Shown piece after piece: positions 26,357 through 35,113 of a DNA stretch of 49,053 bases (positions are counted from its first letter, which is position 1; every line of letters starts with the position of its first letter). The notes beneath the pieces are model-generated. The model ran no database searches and was not told where the DNA came from. It was given only the letters and a program-made list of their open reading frames with translations. The DNA comes from CBDDBX01 sp965225955 (GTDB taxonomy: Bacteria; Acidobacteriota; Aminicenantia; UBA2199): contig CBDDBX010000003.1 in the NCBI GenBank assembly GCA_965225955.1, positions 1 through 49,053 on the forward strand. Direction: 5' to 3'. The translations under genes and the position numbers were made by a program.

Positions 26357-28732
26357 CTATCTCCCAACTCTTTTCTTATAAGCTCTGAATTTCCCGTCAA
26401 AATCTCTCTTATTTTCATCGCTTCCCGGTGCATACATAAAGAAGAAACCTACACCATGCTCCAGTTTGAACATATTATCCAGGAAGTTATACAGAGATAC
26501 CGCATACCCCTGCTTTGCATTTAGTGATGCTTTCTGGGCATCGATCAGCTGAACTATTGAAACAGTTCCCTGTTTATAGTTCTCCTGTACCAGCTCGTAG
26601 TTCTTCTCAGCATTTTTACTGGACTCCTCGGAAAAGATGATGTTGGTTGAGGCTCCTGCCAGATTCATTACATTAGCCTTTATATTGGTGGATATACTGT
26701 TACGAAGTCTCTTTTCCTGGTAAATCAGTTGCTTCTTCTGCAGAATGGAACGGCTGAGATTTATCTTTCTTCTGTTCCCTTCAAATATCGGCTGGGAAAT
26801 ATTGACAGAAAGACTCCAGGTGGTATCCGGGAGATTAACTCCTGCCGGAGCAGCAGAACCTGCACCGCCTTTTGACAGGCTGTTATCCAGCTGGCCAACA
26901 AGAGAGACTGTAGGTAACCAGTATTTTTTACGATTCATTTTGATCTGCTTATCAGCAGCAAGCTTATTTGCTCTGATAGCAAGTTCCTGAGGATGCAGCT
27001 CTGACGCTTTTTCAATAAGATAGCCGGAAAGAAGTTCCAGATCTTCCGGTGTTTTAATGCCTTCCATTCCCAGAATACCTGATGTCTTTTTAAAAAACTC
27101 TCCATATAAGGATATATCTTTTATATCAAATTTATTGGGGTGACCGAGACTATCATCCAGAAGGCTGTTTAGCTGGATCTTTGCCAGTTCAAGAGATATA
27201 TGTGCTTCAATTACACTCTGCCTTGAGGAGGCCACTTCACTACGCCATCTGTATACTTCTGATTTATCAGTGGAACCCAGTCTTACTCTGAGTTCTGCAA
27301 TATCCAGGTTCTTTCTTGAAGAGCTGTAGTTCTCTTCCTGAATAATTACTCCGGTTTTTGCTTTAAGAACACCAAGATACCCCTGCAGAGCATTGAGAAT
27401 AACATCATTTACATCGCTCATTCTGTTAAACTCTTTTGCAGACCTCAGGTATTTCTGAATTTTTCTTCCTGCAATTACTTCATCAGAAAAGATTAACTGA
27501 TTAAGAGTTGTTCTGTTACTAAGAGATCTTTGCGCTCTTCCTGCTGCACCATTTGTAGAGTCTTTATCAATTAATGTGCCTGTTACAGAGGAGGATATCT
27601 CCGGCAGGTAACGTGAACCAGCCTCTTTTACATCCTGCTCTGCAAGTTCTACATCTTTTTTACTTATTTTGATATCCAGATTCTTTTCCAGAGCTATTGC
27701 AACAATCTCTTCAGCACTATAGAGTTTCTTATCTCCTGCAGGCTCTCCAATCACTTCAACTGAGAAGAGTATACTGAAAGGAGGGGAATAGTTTATCTTA
27801 TCTGCAGTATTGATGTTTAAAAACATCTCTTCCTGATCATGAATTCCCACCTGCATCCCTGAAGGATCGGCTCCACCATAGACTTCATCAATCATTATAG
27901 CCAGTTTCCTTACAACAGTTATTTTGAGATCCTTACGACTACCGTAACTTCCCAGAATACCAAGAGCAACAGTATCATTATTAAAAGCAAATGACGGTAG
28001 CTTCTCTTCGATAAACATATCTGCTATCTTTCTGATCTCTTCAGCATTGTATACAATTGGAATTACCAGATATACTGAATCAGGTTTCTCTTTTCTAAGC
28101 TGCTGTCTTAAAGCTTCAACATTGCCATCAAAACCTGCATAGTTAAAAACAGCTTTATACTTATCAGCAAGACGGGCAAATTTTGTAGTAGTTATCTTTC
28201 TGTTGATAACCGGATCTGTACTACTGTCGTACACTACTGTGAGCTTCTTATAGTCGTACATCTCCTTAAACTTTTTAAGATCCTCATCAATAGAGTTCTT
28301 TGTCAGAATATAGGAGAAGTTCTTTACACCGGAAGTTCCCTTTTCTGTATAGGGAATACCCTGAAGTTCAGTATCAAAAACACCTATTCCGAAAGTTGGT
28401 TTCGTAAACTTCTTCAGACCATCAAGAAGGTTCTTTACCGCTAAAGGGCCGTACAGAAAAATAACATCACAGTTTTTTGTAAGTTTTCTGTAGTTGTTTA
28501 GTCTCTCTTCCGGGGTTCTGCTCAGGAGAATATCAGCTTTATCAAGCTTAATATCATATGAAGAACCAAGAGTTTTCTGAATTTCACTTTTCACAACCTG
28601 TGTGGAAAAAGCCACAAGATCTGCATCAACATAGTCTGCAACCAGACCGATTCTTACACTACGTCTATCTTCTGCAACAGAAAATGTGCAAAAAAATAGA
28701 CTAACCAATACCAATGTTAACAGTTTTTTCAT
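26357..28732 (-). CDS. Fusion of ABC-type substrate-binding domain and TolC-like outer-membrane channel
   Basis: 791 aa, much longer than a normal TolC (about 450-500). After a signal peptide (about 1-20) comes a periplasmic binding-protein domain (about 25-330) of the TrpX/ABC_sub_bind type, with blocks such as VRIGLVADY, KLTVVYDSSTDP, VIPIVYNAEEIRKIADMF and LPSFAFNNDTVALGILGSYG. Then a TolC-type outer-membrane efflux region (about 345-770) has two helical repeats, each with long coiled coils and a strand-turn such as GSRYLPEISSSVTGTL. It is the first gene of the efflux operon, 4 bases before the adaptor start. The fusion suggests the channel senses or loads a ligand in the periplasm. Confidence 0.85.
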   Translation of the reverse strand: MKKLLTLVLVSLFFCTFSVAEDRRSVRIGLVADYVDADLVAFSTQVVKSEIQKTLGSSYDIKLDKADILLSRTPEERLNNYRKLTKNCDVIFLYGPLAVKNLLDGLKKFTKPTFGIGVFDTELQGIPYTEKGTSGVKNFSYILTKNSIDEDLKKFKEMYDYKKLTVVYDSSTDPVINRKITTTKFARLADKYKAVFNYAGFDGNVEALRQQLRKEKPDSVYLVIPIVYNAEEIRKIADMFIEEKLPSFAFNNDTVALGILGSYGSRKDLKITVVRKLAIMIDEVYGGADPSGMQVGIHDQEEMFLNINTADKINYSPPFSILFSVEVIGEPAGDKKLYSAEEIVAIALEKNLDIKISKKDVELAEQDVKEAGSRYLPEISSSVTGTLIDKDSTNGAAGRAQRSLSNRTTLNQLIFSDEVIAGRKIQKYLRSAKEFNRMSDVNDVILNALQGYLGVLKAKTGVIIQEENYSSSRKNLDIAELRVRLGSTDKSEVYRWRSEVASSRQSVIEAHISLELAKIQLNSLLDDSLGHPNKFDIKDISLYGEFFKKTSGILGMEGIKTPEDLELLSGYLIEKASELHPQELAIRANKLAADKQIKMNRKKYWLPTVSLVGQLDNSLSKGGAGSAAPAGVNLPDTTWSLSVNISQPIFEGNRRKINLSRSILQKKQLIYQEKRLRNSISTNIKANVMNLAGASTNIIFSEESSKNAEKNYELVQENYKQGTVSIVQLIDAQKASLNAKQGYAVSLYNFLDNMFKLEHGVGFFFMYAPGSDENKRDFDGKFRAYKKRVGR

Positions 28733-28951
28733 TTATCTCCTCGAAAAAAAGATTAAAATGTTCTTTAGAATAGTACAAATCCTCCATGCTCTTAGCAAGC
28801 AAAAAATAATCTTTACTAAACAATTTATAGTATTTTATTAATAAAAAAAACTATTTTATCCCTATTTTATATGTTTTAATAATAAATTCACACTATTTCC
28901 CGGAAAACATCACCAGATAAGATCCTTTACACAATCCCTACAAAAGGCTAA

Positions 28952-28980
28952 TTGCTCCAGCACATTTAATGGTGTATTAT
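28952..28980 (+). promoter_or_regulatory. Promoter for the HAD phosphatase gene
   Basis: TTGCTC (28952-28957), a 17-base spacer and TATTAT (28975-28980) lie 33 bases before the ATG, and AGGGAG serves as ribosome site. The gap 28733-29013 holds this promoter and presumably the divergent efflux promoter, which I could not place. Confidence 0.5.
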
Positions 28981-29013
28981 GGTGATTAATTCATAACACA
29001 AGGGAGACTGATT

Positions 29014-29646
29014 ATGAAATCTTACAACTACTATCTTTTTGATGCAGACGGTACACTATTTGACACAATTGAGATGATATGCCGATGTTTTGAGCATATT
29101 ACCCGTAAGCATACAGGTAAAGAACTTGAAAAAAAACAGATGGTAAAATGTATAGGTCTTCCTTTAAGAGAACAGCTTGAGAGCCATCTGGGTATAGAAA
29201 CAGATTACGATAAAGTTATAGAAGATTACAGTAACTATCAGCTTGAGATAATGGAGGAGAGTCTGCAACTCTTTCCTGAGGTTAAAAAGACTCTTGGAAA
29301 ACTTAAGGAAGCTGGCAAAAAACTGGCGATAGTTACATCAAGAAGAAAACCAAGTCTTCTCTCTTTTCTCAAAATAACAGATACAGCTAAATACTTTGAT
29401 GCACTGGTTACCCCGGAAGATACAGAGAAGCACAAACCCAATCCTGAACCTGCACTGCTGGCGATGGATCTTATAGGAGCAGATAAAGAAAGTACTGTGT
29501 TTATAGGTGATGCAATGTTTGATATCTGCAGTGGTCATTCTGCTGGAGTAGATACAGTTTTTGTAAACTGGAGTCACAATAAAGTGGAAGACATGCCTGT
29601 AACCCCAACCTTCACAATAGATAAAATGAGTGATCTGCTGAAATAA
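29014..29646 (+). CDS. HAD-superfamily phosphatase (phosphoglycolate phosphatase-like)
   Basis: 210 aa. Motif I is FDADGTLFDT (Asp10, Asp12), a helical cap follows (about 17-85), motif II is IVTSRRK, motif III lies around KHKPNPEPA, and motif IV is FIGDAMFDI. This is subfamily IA, typical of phosphoglycolate phosphatase or pyrophosphatase PpaX. The exact substrate is undetermined. It appears to be a single-gene unit, with palindromic repeats after its stop. Confidence 0.85.
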   Translation: MKSYNYYLFDADGTLFDTIEMICRCFEHITRKHTGKELEKKQMVKCIGLPLREQLESHLGIETDYDKVIEDYSNYQLEIMEESLQLFPEVKKTLGKLKEAGKKLAIVTSRRKPSLLSFLKITDTAKYFDALVTPEDTEKHKPNPEPALLAMDLIGADKESTVFIGDAMFDICSGHSAGVDTVFVNWSHNKVEDMPVTPTFTIDKMSDLLK

Positions 29647-29663
29647 CAAATAGACCTGAATGA

Positions 29664-29743
29664 GGGTAGAAATAGATTCTACCCCTACGTTTCTTATATT
29701 ACCACCTGCAAAATACACGTAGGGGCGGATTCCATATCCACCC
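29664..29743. repeat. Two GTAGGGG-family palindromes
   Basis: GGGTAGAAATAGATTCTACCC (29664-29684, 21 bases, read here with its central mismatch loop) and GGGCGGATTCCATATCC-type (29723-29743) are hairpins flanked by CTACG and ACGTAGG words. They belong to the family described in the findings and may end transcription of the HAD gene. Confidence 0.6.
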
Positions 29744-29785
29744 TCAACCTCGCCATTTTTTGTTTTTAAACACTGATCCCCCCAT

Positions 29786-29815
29786 TTGCTCCTCTTTTAT
29801 TAAAAATGTTATTAT
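29786..29815 (+). promoter_or_regulatory. Promoter for the PLP decarboxylase gene
   Basis: TTGCTC (29786-29791), an 18-base spacer and TATTAT (29810-29815) lie 30 bases before the ATG. The hexamers are identical to those before the HAD gene. Confidence 0.45.
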
Positions 29816-29845
29816 ATTTTTTATTCATAGTAACGAGGTACCATT

Positions 29846-31261
29846 ATGAAAAATTACTACTCCCCTGAAGTGTTTAGAAAAGATGCCCATAAAATGGTGG
29901 ATATTCTGGCTGATTATCTTGAGTCCTCTGTGTCCTGCAAAGGTGCAGTGTATCCGGGTATTGAACCTGATGATATGGTAGATCTGTGGAAAACAGAATT
30001 TGGTCATGAACCTGATGGAGAGTGGGAAGATTTCATGAAGAAACTTATAGGAAGTTCAAGTCGCCAGCACAGCCCTGGTTATGTTGGTCACCAGGTTACT
30101 GCTCCTCTTCCATTTGCAGCTATTATGGATTTTGCAGCAGCCTTTATGAATAACAGTTCTGCTGTTTATGAAACTGCTCCTGCAAATGTAGGCCTTGAGA
30201 AACATGTGATCACCTGGATGGCAGAACAGATAGGCTACTCTTCTGACAGCGACGGTATACTCACTTCCGGTGGTACTCTTGGGAATTTAACAGCTCTTCT
30301 TGCTGCAAGACAGGCAAAATTTGAGCACAATGTGTGGCAGAAGGGTGTTTTTGAGTCTCAGAAAGCCGGGGTAATGGTATCCGCAGAGGCACACTACTCT
30401 GTTAAAAGGGCTGCTTCTGTTATGGGGCTTGGAGAAGATTCAGTAATTCCTGTACCATCAGGGTCGGATTTTCGCATGAAAAGAGAGACTCTTGAAGCAC
30501 TCTACAGCAAAGCTGAGAAAGATGGGATCAGAATTTTTGCCCTTGCCGGCAATGCCTGTTCCACTGCAACCGGCACTTATGATGATCTTGAGATGCTGGC
30601 AGATTTCTGTAGAGAAAAGGATCTCTGGTTCCATATTGATGGTGCTCATGGTGCCTCTGCATCAATAAGTGATAAATACAGATATCTGATGAAAGGCGCC
30701 GAACTATCAGACTCAATTGTCTGGGATGCTCACAAAATGTTCCTTATGCCTTCTCTTATTACAGCTGTTCTTTTCAGAGATGGAAGCAGATCATATGAGC
30801 CTTTTTCCCAGGAAGCCTCATACCTTTTTGATGGGAAGAAACCTTCAGATGAGTGGTATAACCCTGCTCACAGAACTATGGAGTGTACCCGTCAGATGAT
30901 GGGAGTGAAACTGTATGGTTCTCTTAAAACTATGGGAACTGACTATTTTGCAGACTATGTAACCTCAAGATATGAACTGGCCAGAGAGTTTGCAGAAGAG
31001 ATTAAGAAGAGTGATAGTTTCGAACTTGCAACTGAACCTGACAGTAATATTGTATGCTTCAGATATATTAATGGTGATAAAGATAAGCTTGATGAAATTA
31101 ATGCTGAAATAAGAAAGAGAGTATTAAAAAGCGGAGAGTTCTATATGGTACAGACACAACTCAAAGGTACTTTCTATCTAAGAACAACCCTAATCAATCC
31201 CCTCACAGAAATCTCACACCTCAAACGCTTAATGGAACTAATAAAAGAAGTGGCTGAGTAG
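29846..31261 (+). CDS. PLP-dependent amino acid decarboxylase (group II)
   Basis: 471 aa, the length of aromatic-L-amino-acid or glutamate decarboxylases. The N-terminal segment FRKDAHKMVDILADYL, the SPGYVGHQ region (near 72-79), the LTSGGTLGNLTALLAAR stretch that binds PLP phosphate, the HIDGAHGA aspartate, and the PLP-linked Lys at about residue 297 in WDAHKMFLMP are all visible. The amino acid substrate cannot be told by eye. It is a fold-type I, probably dimeric, cytosolic enzyme in a single-gene unit with its own promoter. Confidence 0.88.
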   Translation: MKNYYSPEVFRKDAHKMVDILADYLESSVSCKGAVYPGIEPDDMVDLWKTEFGHEPDGEWEDFMKKLIGSSSRQHSPGYVGHQVTAPLPFAAIMDFAAAFMNNSSAVYETAPANVGLEKHVITWMAEQIGYSSDSDGILTSGGTLGNLTALLAARQAKFEHNVWQKGVFESQKAGVMVSAEAHYSVKRAASVMGLGEDSVIPVPSGSDFRMKRETLEALYSKAEKDGIRIFALAGNACSTATGTYDDLEMLADFCREKDLWFHIDGAHGASASISDKYRYLMKGAELSDSIVWDAHKMFLMPSLITAVLFRDGSRSYEPFSQEASYLFDGKKPSDEWYNPAHRTMECTRQMMGVKLYGSLKTMGTDYFADYVTSRYELAREFAEEIKKSDSFELATEPDSNIVCFRYINGDKDKLDEINAEIRKRVLKSGEFYMVQTQLKGTFYLRTTLINPLTEISHLKRLMELIKEVAE

Positions 31262-31405
31262 AATCTGTAACCACCAATAGACACTAATATACACCAAAAG
31301 AAACAGATATTTCTATTACAAAATCGTAGGGGTGGATAATAACTCGCAGGCCCGTAACTGACGGAGCCATGGCCATATCCACCCTCTGTTCGTGCTTGTT
31401 TCTGA
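31262..31405. repeat. Repeat block between decarboxylase and cassette 2
   Basis: ACCAATAGACACTAATATAC (31272 on) is a copy of the periodic phrase. GTAGGGGTGGATAATA with ATATCCACCCTC (31327-31385) is a GTAGGGG-family palindrome that contains an inserted CGTAACTGACGGAGCCATGG word, also seen near 33453 in another form. Confidence 0.5.
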
Positions 31406-31648
31406 CTATCTGTCTTTGTCCTGATTAAGGACTATTACAAATACAGTTTGGCCAGGTAACTGGATAATTCTACAATTGTAACTTGCAGTGTTATAGCAGG
31501 TAATAGTATCTCCCATATGCTCTGTAGGCCCTTTGGGATTCGTGTTAGCATCAATTGCCTGTAATTCCTGTGTTGGTAAAACTAATAACACCAGTGCTAA
31601 AACAGCAATACTCCAGAAAGCTACTTGTGATAAAACTTTTTTCTTCAT
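31406..31648 (-). CDS. Small secreted two-Cys peptide, cassette 2
   Basis: 80 aa with an AGGAG ribosome site. The signal peptide covers about 1-30, ending near ELQA-IDA. The mature part has two cysteines seven residues apart in TITCYNTASYNCRIIQ, followed by a short hydrophobic end. Size, leader, Cys spacing and position match the peptide at 13087-13308, while overall sequence similarity is weak. It lies 16 bases after the propeller gene. It is probably the secreted product of the cassette. It could be a disulfide-bridged signal or antimicrobial-type peptide, but no activity can be claimed. Confidence 0.6.
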   Translation of the reverse strand: MKKKVLSQVAFWSIAVLALVLLVLPTQELQAIDANTNPKGPTEHMGDTITCYNTASYNCRIIQLPGQTVFVIVLNQDKDR

Positions 31649-31664
31649 AAACTTCTCCTGTTTT

Positions 31665-32681
31665 TTATAATTTTATATCAAATATATTGATCTGTGTATG
31701 CTCATACTTCTGTTCAACCATTACCAGCTGATTATCTGTAAATACACCGAAATGCTGCTCATCTCTTGGTTCCGCATATCCCAGATATTCAAAGTTCTCA
31801 GACCAGAACTCATAAATAACCTGGCTTTTATTAACACTCTTCCAGTTAATCAGGCATATCACGAATCCTTTTTTCCAATTATGAATACCAGTTACCTGAG
31901 TAAAAGTAGCTCTGTATTTTCTCTCTTCGACGTGACCATAGACATTGTCCCGTGATAAATCCGGTGCCGTATAAAAAGGGCTGTTAAGTTTTATTCTTTT
32001 AACCAGTTTACCTTTGGGGTTGAACTTCAGGATTTCATATTTGTAATTAAACACCTGGAAAAGATACCCTTTCTTAAAACAGATTGAAGTTTGGGGCGCA
32101 AAAGTATCCATAGCCGGTGGGATTTCTCTATCATATGGTGAGAATGAATCAATGAGATTAAAATTACTGTCATACTTATATATGCTATCCTTGCTTCTGT
32201 TGGATCTATGGAATGAAAGGAGATAAAAACTGCCACTATCTCCAGGATACATGTTACTGCAAATACCTTTCAGTGGAGGATTTAGCTGCTTCACAGGCTT
32301 ACCGCCCAAATCATAAATATTTACCCTGTAATTTCCATAAAGGACTACTTTATCATCAGAAATCAGTCCACTCATAAGTATCGGTGTTTCCCCTGGTCCC
32401 TGACCTCTTTTGCTATACTTATGAAGTAGATTCCCCTTATTATCAAACAGCATGGCTTTTCTTGCATAAAAAGGATCAACAATAAAGAACTGATTTTTAT
32501 ATACCTGCATTTTTTTTACAAATCCTATTGTATCCATACCGGATTTGAGTTTAATACTGCGATTCTGTGTTAAAGTAATTTTTTTCAGATTGTCACTGGC
32601 TTTAACTTCATAATAAGACGTTTCGCTTTTACAGGATATTAAAAGTAATAACAGAACTACCAGACCAACTATTCTAATCAT
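31665..32681 (-). CDS. Six-bladed beta-propeller lipoprotein, cassette 2
   Basis: 338 aa from the ATG at 32681, which overlaps the end of the thioredoxin-like gene by 8 bases and has GAGGAG upstream; a TTG three codons earlier is possible. The lipoprotein signal ends in LLLISC. Blades follow with the family mark KRGQGPGETP, then DDKVVLYGNYRVNIYD and GGKPVKQL. It is the same type as the propeller at 13345-14397, although that one has an ordinary signal peptide. It is expected in the periplasm or at the outer membrane. Confidence 0.7.
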   Translation of the reverse strand: MIRIVGLVVLLLLLISCKSETSYYEVKASDNLKKITLTQNRSIKLKSGMDTIGFVKKMQVYKNQFFIVDPFYARKAMLFDNKGNLLHKYSKRGQGPGETPILMSGLISDDKVVLYGNYRVNIYDLGGKPVKQLNPPLKGICSNMYPGDSGSFYLLSFHRSNRSKDSIYKYDSNFNLIDSFSPYDREIPPAMDTFAPQTSICFKKGYLFQVFNYKYEILKFNPKGKLVKRIKLNSPFYTAPDLSRDNVYGHVEERKYRATFTQVTGIHNWKKGFVICLINWKSVNKSQVIYEFWSENFEYLGYAEPRDEQHFGVFTDNQLVMVEQKYEHTQINIFDIKL

Positions 32682-33300
32682 TATAAGCAAATCTCCTCTT
32701 TTTATTTACAAGATTTAAAGCAAAGTTATTAAACGCAAGATTCTTCTGATTGAAATTATCATCCACAATATTAACTGCAATAACCTGATTATCATTATCT
32801 ACAATAACTATGGTAGGCAATCCATTATTATCTTCAGTAGCAAGCACCCCTTCTGCATCACAAATAAAGGGCATTGTAAAAGCACCACCCCTTAAATAAG
32901 CCTTATATCTTACCAGCTGCATTCTCTCCAATGGCTTTTGCTCTGAGAAGATTATTGTTAACGGTAAATCCGGTATTTCACTATAAAATTTTTGCCACAT
33001 GTTCAGTAGATACTCTCTGCATGAACTGCACTTATCAATAGAAGTTATTAGATATATATGATAACTTTTCAGAACTTTATCTGGCACAAACTTTTCCCCA
33101 TTACTATTAACAAACTCAATATTGTAAAAGTTTTGCTTCAGGAAAAACCTCTCTTTTTTTGCTATCTCCCGATAATACCCATTCATTACATTCTGCTTAA
33201 TTATAGAGTTAGTTTTATCTACCAAATCATTAAGTTTAATTTTTTGATAAAAACTATAACAGAGAAGTACAATCAAAACTAAATAGAGACCTTTTTTCAT
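32674..33300 (-). CDS. Membrane-anchored thioredoxin-like CxxC protein, cassette 2
   Basis: 208 aa. The N-terminal membrane helix (about 4-18) is followed by a coiled segment, then a thioredoxin-like domain with CSSC (Cys91, Cys94) after YHIYLITSIDK, and a cis-Pro motif GLPTIVIVDNDNQVI (Pro162). It is larger than its counterpart in cassette 1 because of an extra N-terminal region and a longer helical insert after the redox motif. First gene of cassette 2, overlapping the propeller gene. Confidence 0.7.
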   Translation of the reverse strand: MKKGLYLVLIVLLCYSFYQKIKLNDLVDKTNSIIKQNVMNGYYREIAKKERFFLKQNFYNIEFVNSNGEKFVPDKVLKSYHIYLITSIDKCSSCREYLLNMWQKFYSEIPDLPLTIIFSEQKPLERMQLVRYKAYLRGGAFTMPFICDAEGVLATEDNNGLPTIVIVDNDNQVIAVNIVDDNFNQKNLAFNNFALNLVNKKRRFAYND

Positions 33301-33980
33301 AAACCGACAATCCCCCTATAAATTTGACCAACAACGCTACGCATCATCAGTCCACCAAACAAACAACAAGTTCAATATATTGGATTGTCACAAGTTTGTC
33401 AAGAGTACAGTTGAACAAATCAACATTTGGCAGTTGGTATTTAACAGCGACACTCACAGGTTCGTAACTGACAAAGCCATGAGATTCTACCACTACGAGT
33501 GTTTGTTGATTTGTGTAGGATAATAAAAGTTGTGCTGTTATGGCTGCGATTAAAGTCTTTAAAACCACCTCCCCCTCGTTCCTCGGGTACTAATAAAGAG
33601 GAAGCTTTCGCTTCTCCCATCTCAGTAATTGTCGCTGTTCGCAAGCTCACTGCTCCTGCGGAGAAGGGGATTTCTGTTTGTCTCCTATAGTTCCTGCAGT
33701 TTGATAATGCGCTGTGTTTTTAAGCTACACAAAGAACAGGGACGAACACGGACAACCAAAGACATACACAGACGATTTTATAACACAGAATCGTAGGGGC
33801 CAGGCATGCCTTGCCCTTGCGTCTTGCTAACATAGAAATCTAAACAACCAGCAGGAATTTAAAACACAACCGTAGGGGCTGACCTTTGTGCCCGCCCTCA
33901 TCTCTCACCCCCATTTGCAATCCCCACTCCCATTCAGTTATCATAAAAAAGTAACACCAAAACAATTGGAGGAGCAGTAA
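33301..33980. repeat. Repeat-rich region before the accessory pair
   Basis: No gene. It holds a block (33515-33597) that recurs at 36365-36440, a reversed copy of the two-stem repeat (33601-33683), periodic words AAAGAACAGGGACGAACACG (33729 on), AGGCATGCCTTGCCC (33802 on), and GTAGGGGCTG...CCCGCCC (33871-33898). Short open frames on either strand are built from these repeats. Confidence 0.6.
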
Positions 33981-35093
33981 ATGACTCAAGCTGATATTGA
34001 TGGACTTGTTGAATTAGTACAAGAACTTGAAGAGATGGAGCTACCACCAATAGGCTGGATAATGCCCCAAAAAGAAGAATATCTTATATACATACAAAGT
34101 TACTTTGAGAAGCTTAAGTATTATACTGAAAAAATCGACGACTCAAAAATACAATTTAAACTAAACGATTTACAGACATATATTGGTAGTATAGAAGAGT
34201 TACATAGAATTTATGCTGAGTTAAAACCTGTTTTCGATGATTTAAAAGAGTATTTAAAAAGTAGTAAAGCAGATACTCCAAATAACTACTATTCTCAAAG
34301 AACCAATGGACTTAAATTTGATGACAGATCTTTTCATCAGCAAGTTACTAACATATACCACTATTTCAAAAATCAAGATTACTTTAATGAGAAACTGGGA
34401 ATATCAGCACAAGGAGAAATCCCTTCTCAGACAAAGATTAAATGTCATATTTCATTAGGCTTCAAAGGCTTTGACTTCTTTATACACCCAATTCAACCTG
34501 ACAGGATGCAACTCTTCGATATGATAGAGTATTTTTATTATCACATATCACGTCCGGGTCCATTAGAAAACATGACAAGTGACACTGGCTATAATTATAC
34601 AGACTACATATACTATTCAACTCCAGATGGTAGAAAAGAATTCAGGGCTATGATAAACACCATTTTGAACTCATATGACGAAGGATTTGAGTTAACAGAA
34701 AAGGGAGAAATCGAACATACAGGTAGTAATGATATTGAGTTACTCCTTGATGCAGAGATTCCTGAATACGATGTAGAAAATGTTGACAACCGAGTTAGAG
34801 ATGCTATAAAAAAATGGAAGAACAAAGAGCTTGATCGCTCTAAGAGAAAAGAAGCAATAAAAGACCTGGCTGATGTATTTGAATGGCTTAAAGATACAAA
34901 AGAATTAAAGAATGCACTTAACAAAAATGATGCATCTGATCTATTTAATATAGCCAATAATTTCAGCATTCGCCACCATAACACCTCACAAAAAGGCGGT
35001 TATGATGAAGATATATGGTACTCATGGATGTTCCACTTCTATCTGGCAACATATCATGCTGCAATTAGAACAATAAAGAGAAAAAATTCATAG
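33981..35093 (+). CDS. Hypothetical protein, possible abortive-infection type
   Basis: 370 aa, soluble, preceded by a strong GGAGGAGC ribosome site. The N-terminal 100 residues are acidic and helical (LVELVQELEEMELPP), a middle region (about 110-215) is aromatic-rich (DFFIHPIQPDRMQLFDMIEYF), and the C-terminal part is helical and basic with an RHHNTS segment (Arg331 on) and a final WYSWMFHFYLATYHAAIR. Such endings occur in Abi-like proteins, but the motif does not fit the canonical HEPN R-x4-6-H. Gln is mostly CAA, unlike core genes, and repeats lie upstream. It converges on the HNH gene, 20 bases apart. A defence function is only a guess. Confidence 0.45.
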   Translation: MTQADIDGLVELVQELEEMELPPIGWIMPQKEEYLIYIQSYFEKLKYYTEKIDDSKIQFKLNDLQTYIGSIEELHRIYAELKPVFDDLKEYLKSSKADTPNNYYSQRTNGLKFDDRSFHQQVTNIYHYFKNQDYFNEKLGISAQGEIPSQTKIKCHISLGFKGFDFFIHPIQPDRMQLFDMIEYFYYHISRPGPLENMTSDTGYNYTDYIYYSTPDGRKEFRAMINTILNSYDEGFELTEKGEIEHTGSNDIELLLDAEIPEYDVENVDNRVRDAIKKWKNKELDRSKRKEAIKDLADVFEWLKDTKELKNALNKNDASDLFNIANNFSIRHHNTSQKGGYDEDIWYSWMFHFYLATYHAAIRTIKRKNS

Positions 35094-35113
35094 AAAACGA
35101 AGCCTCTATTTTT

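Noticed and set aside
33981..35093. Canonical HEPN RNase domain
   Set aside because: The RHHNTS segment does not satisfy R-x4-6-H, so only a vague Abi-like resemblance is kept.
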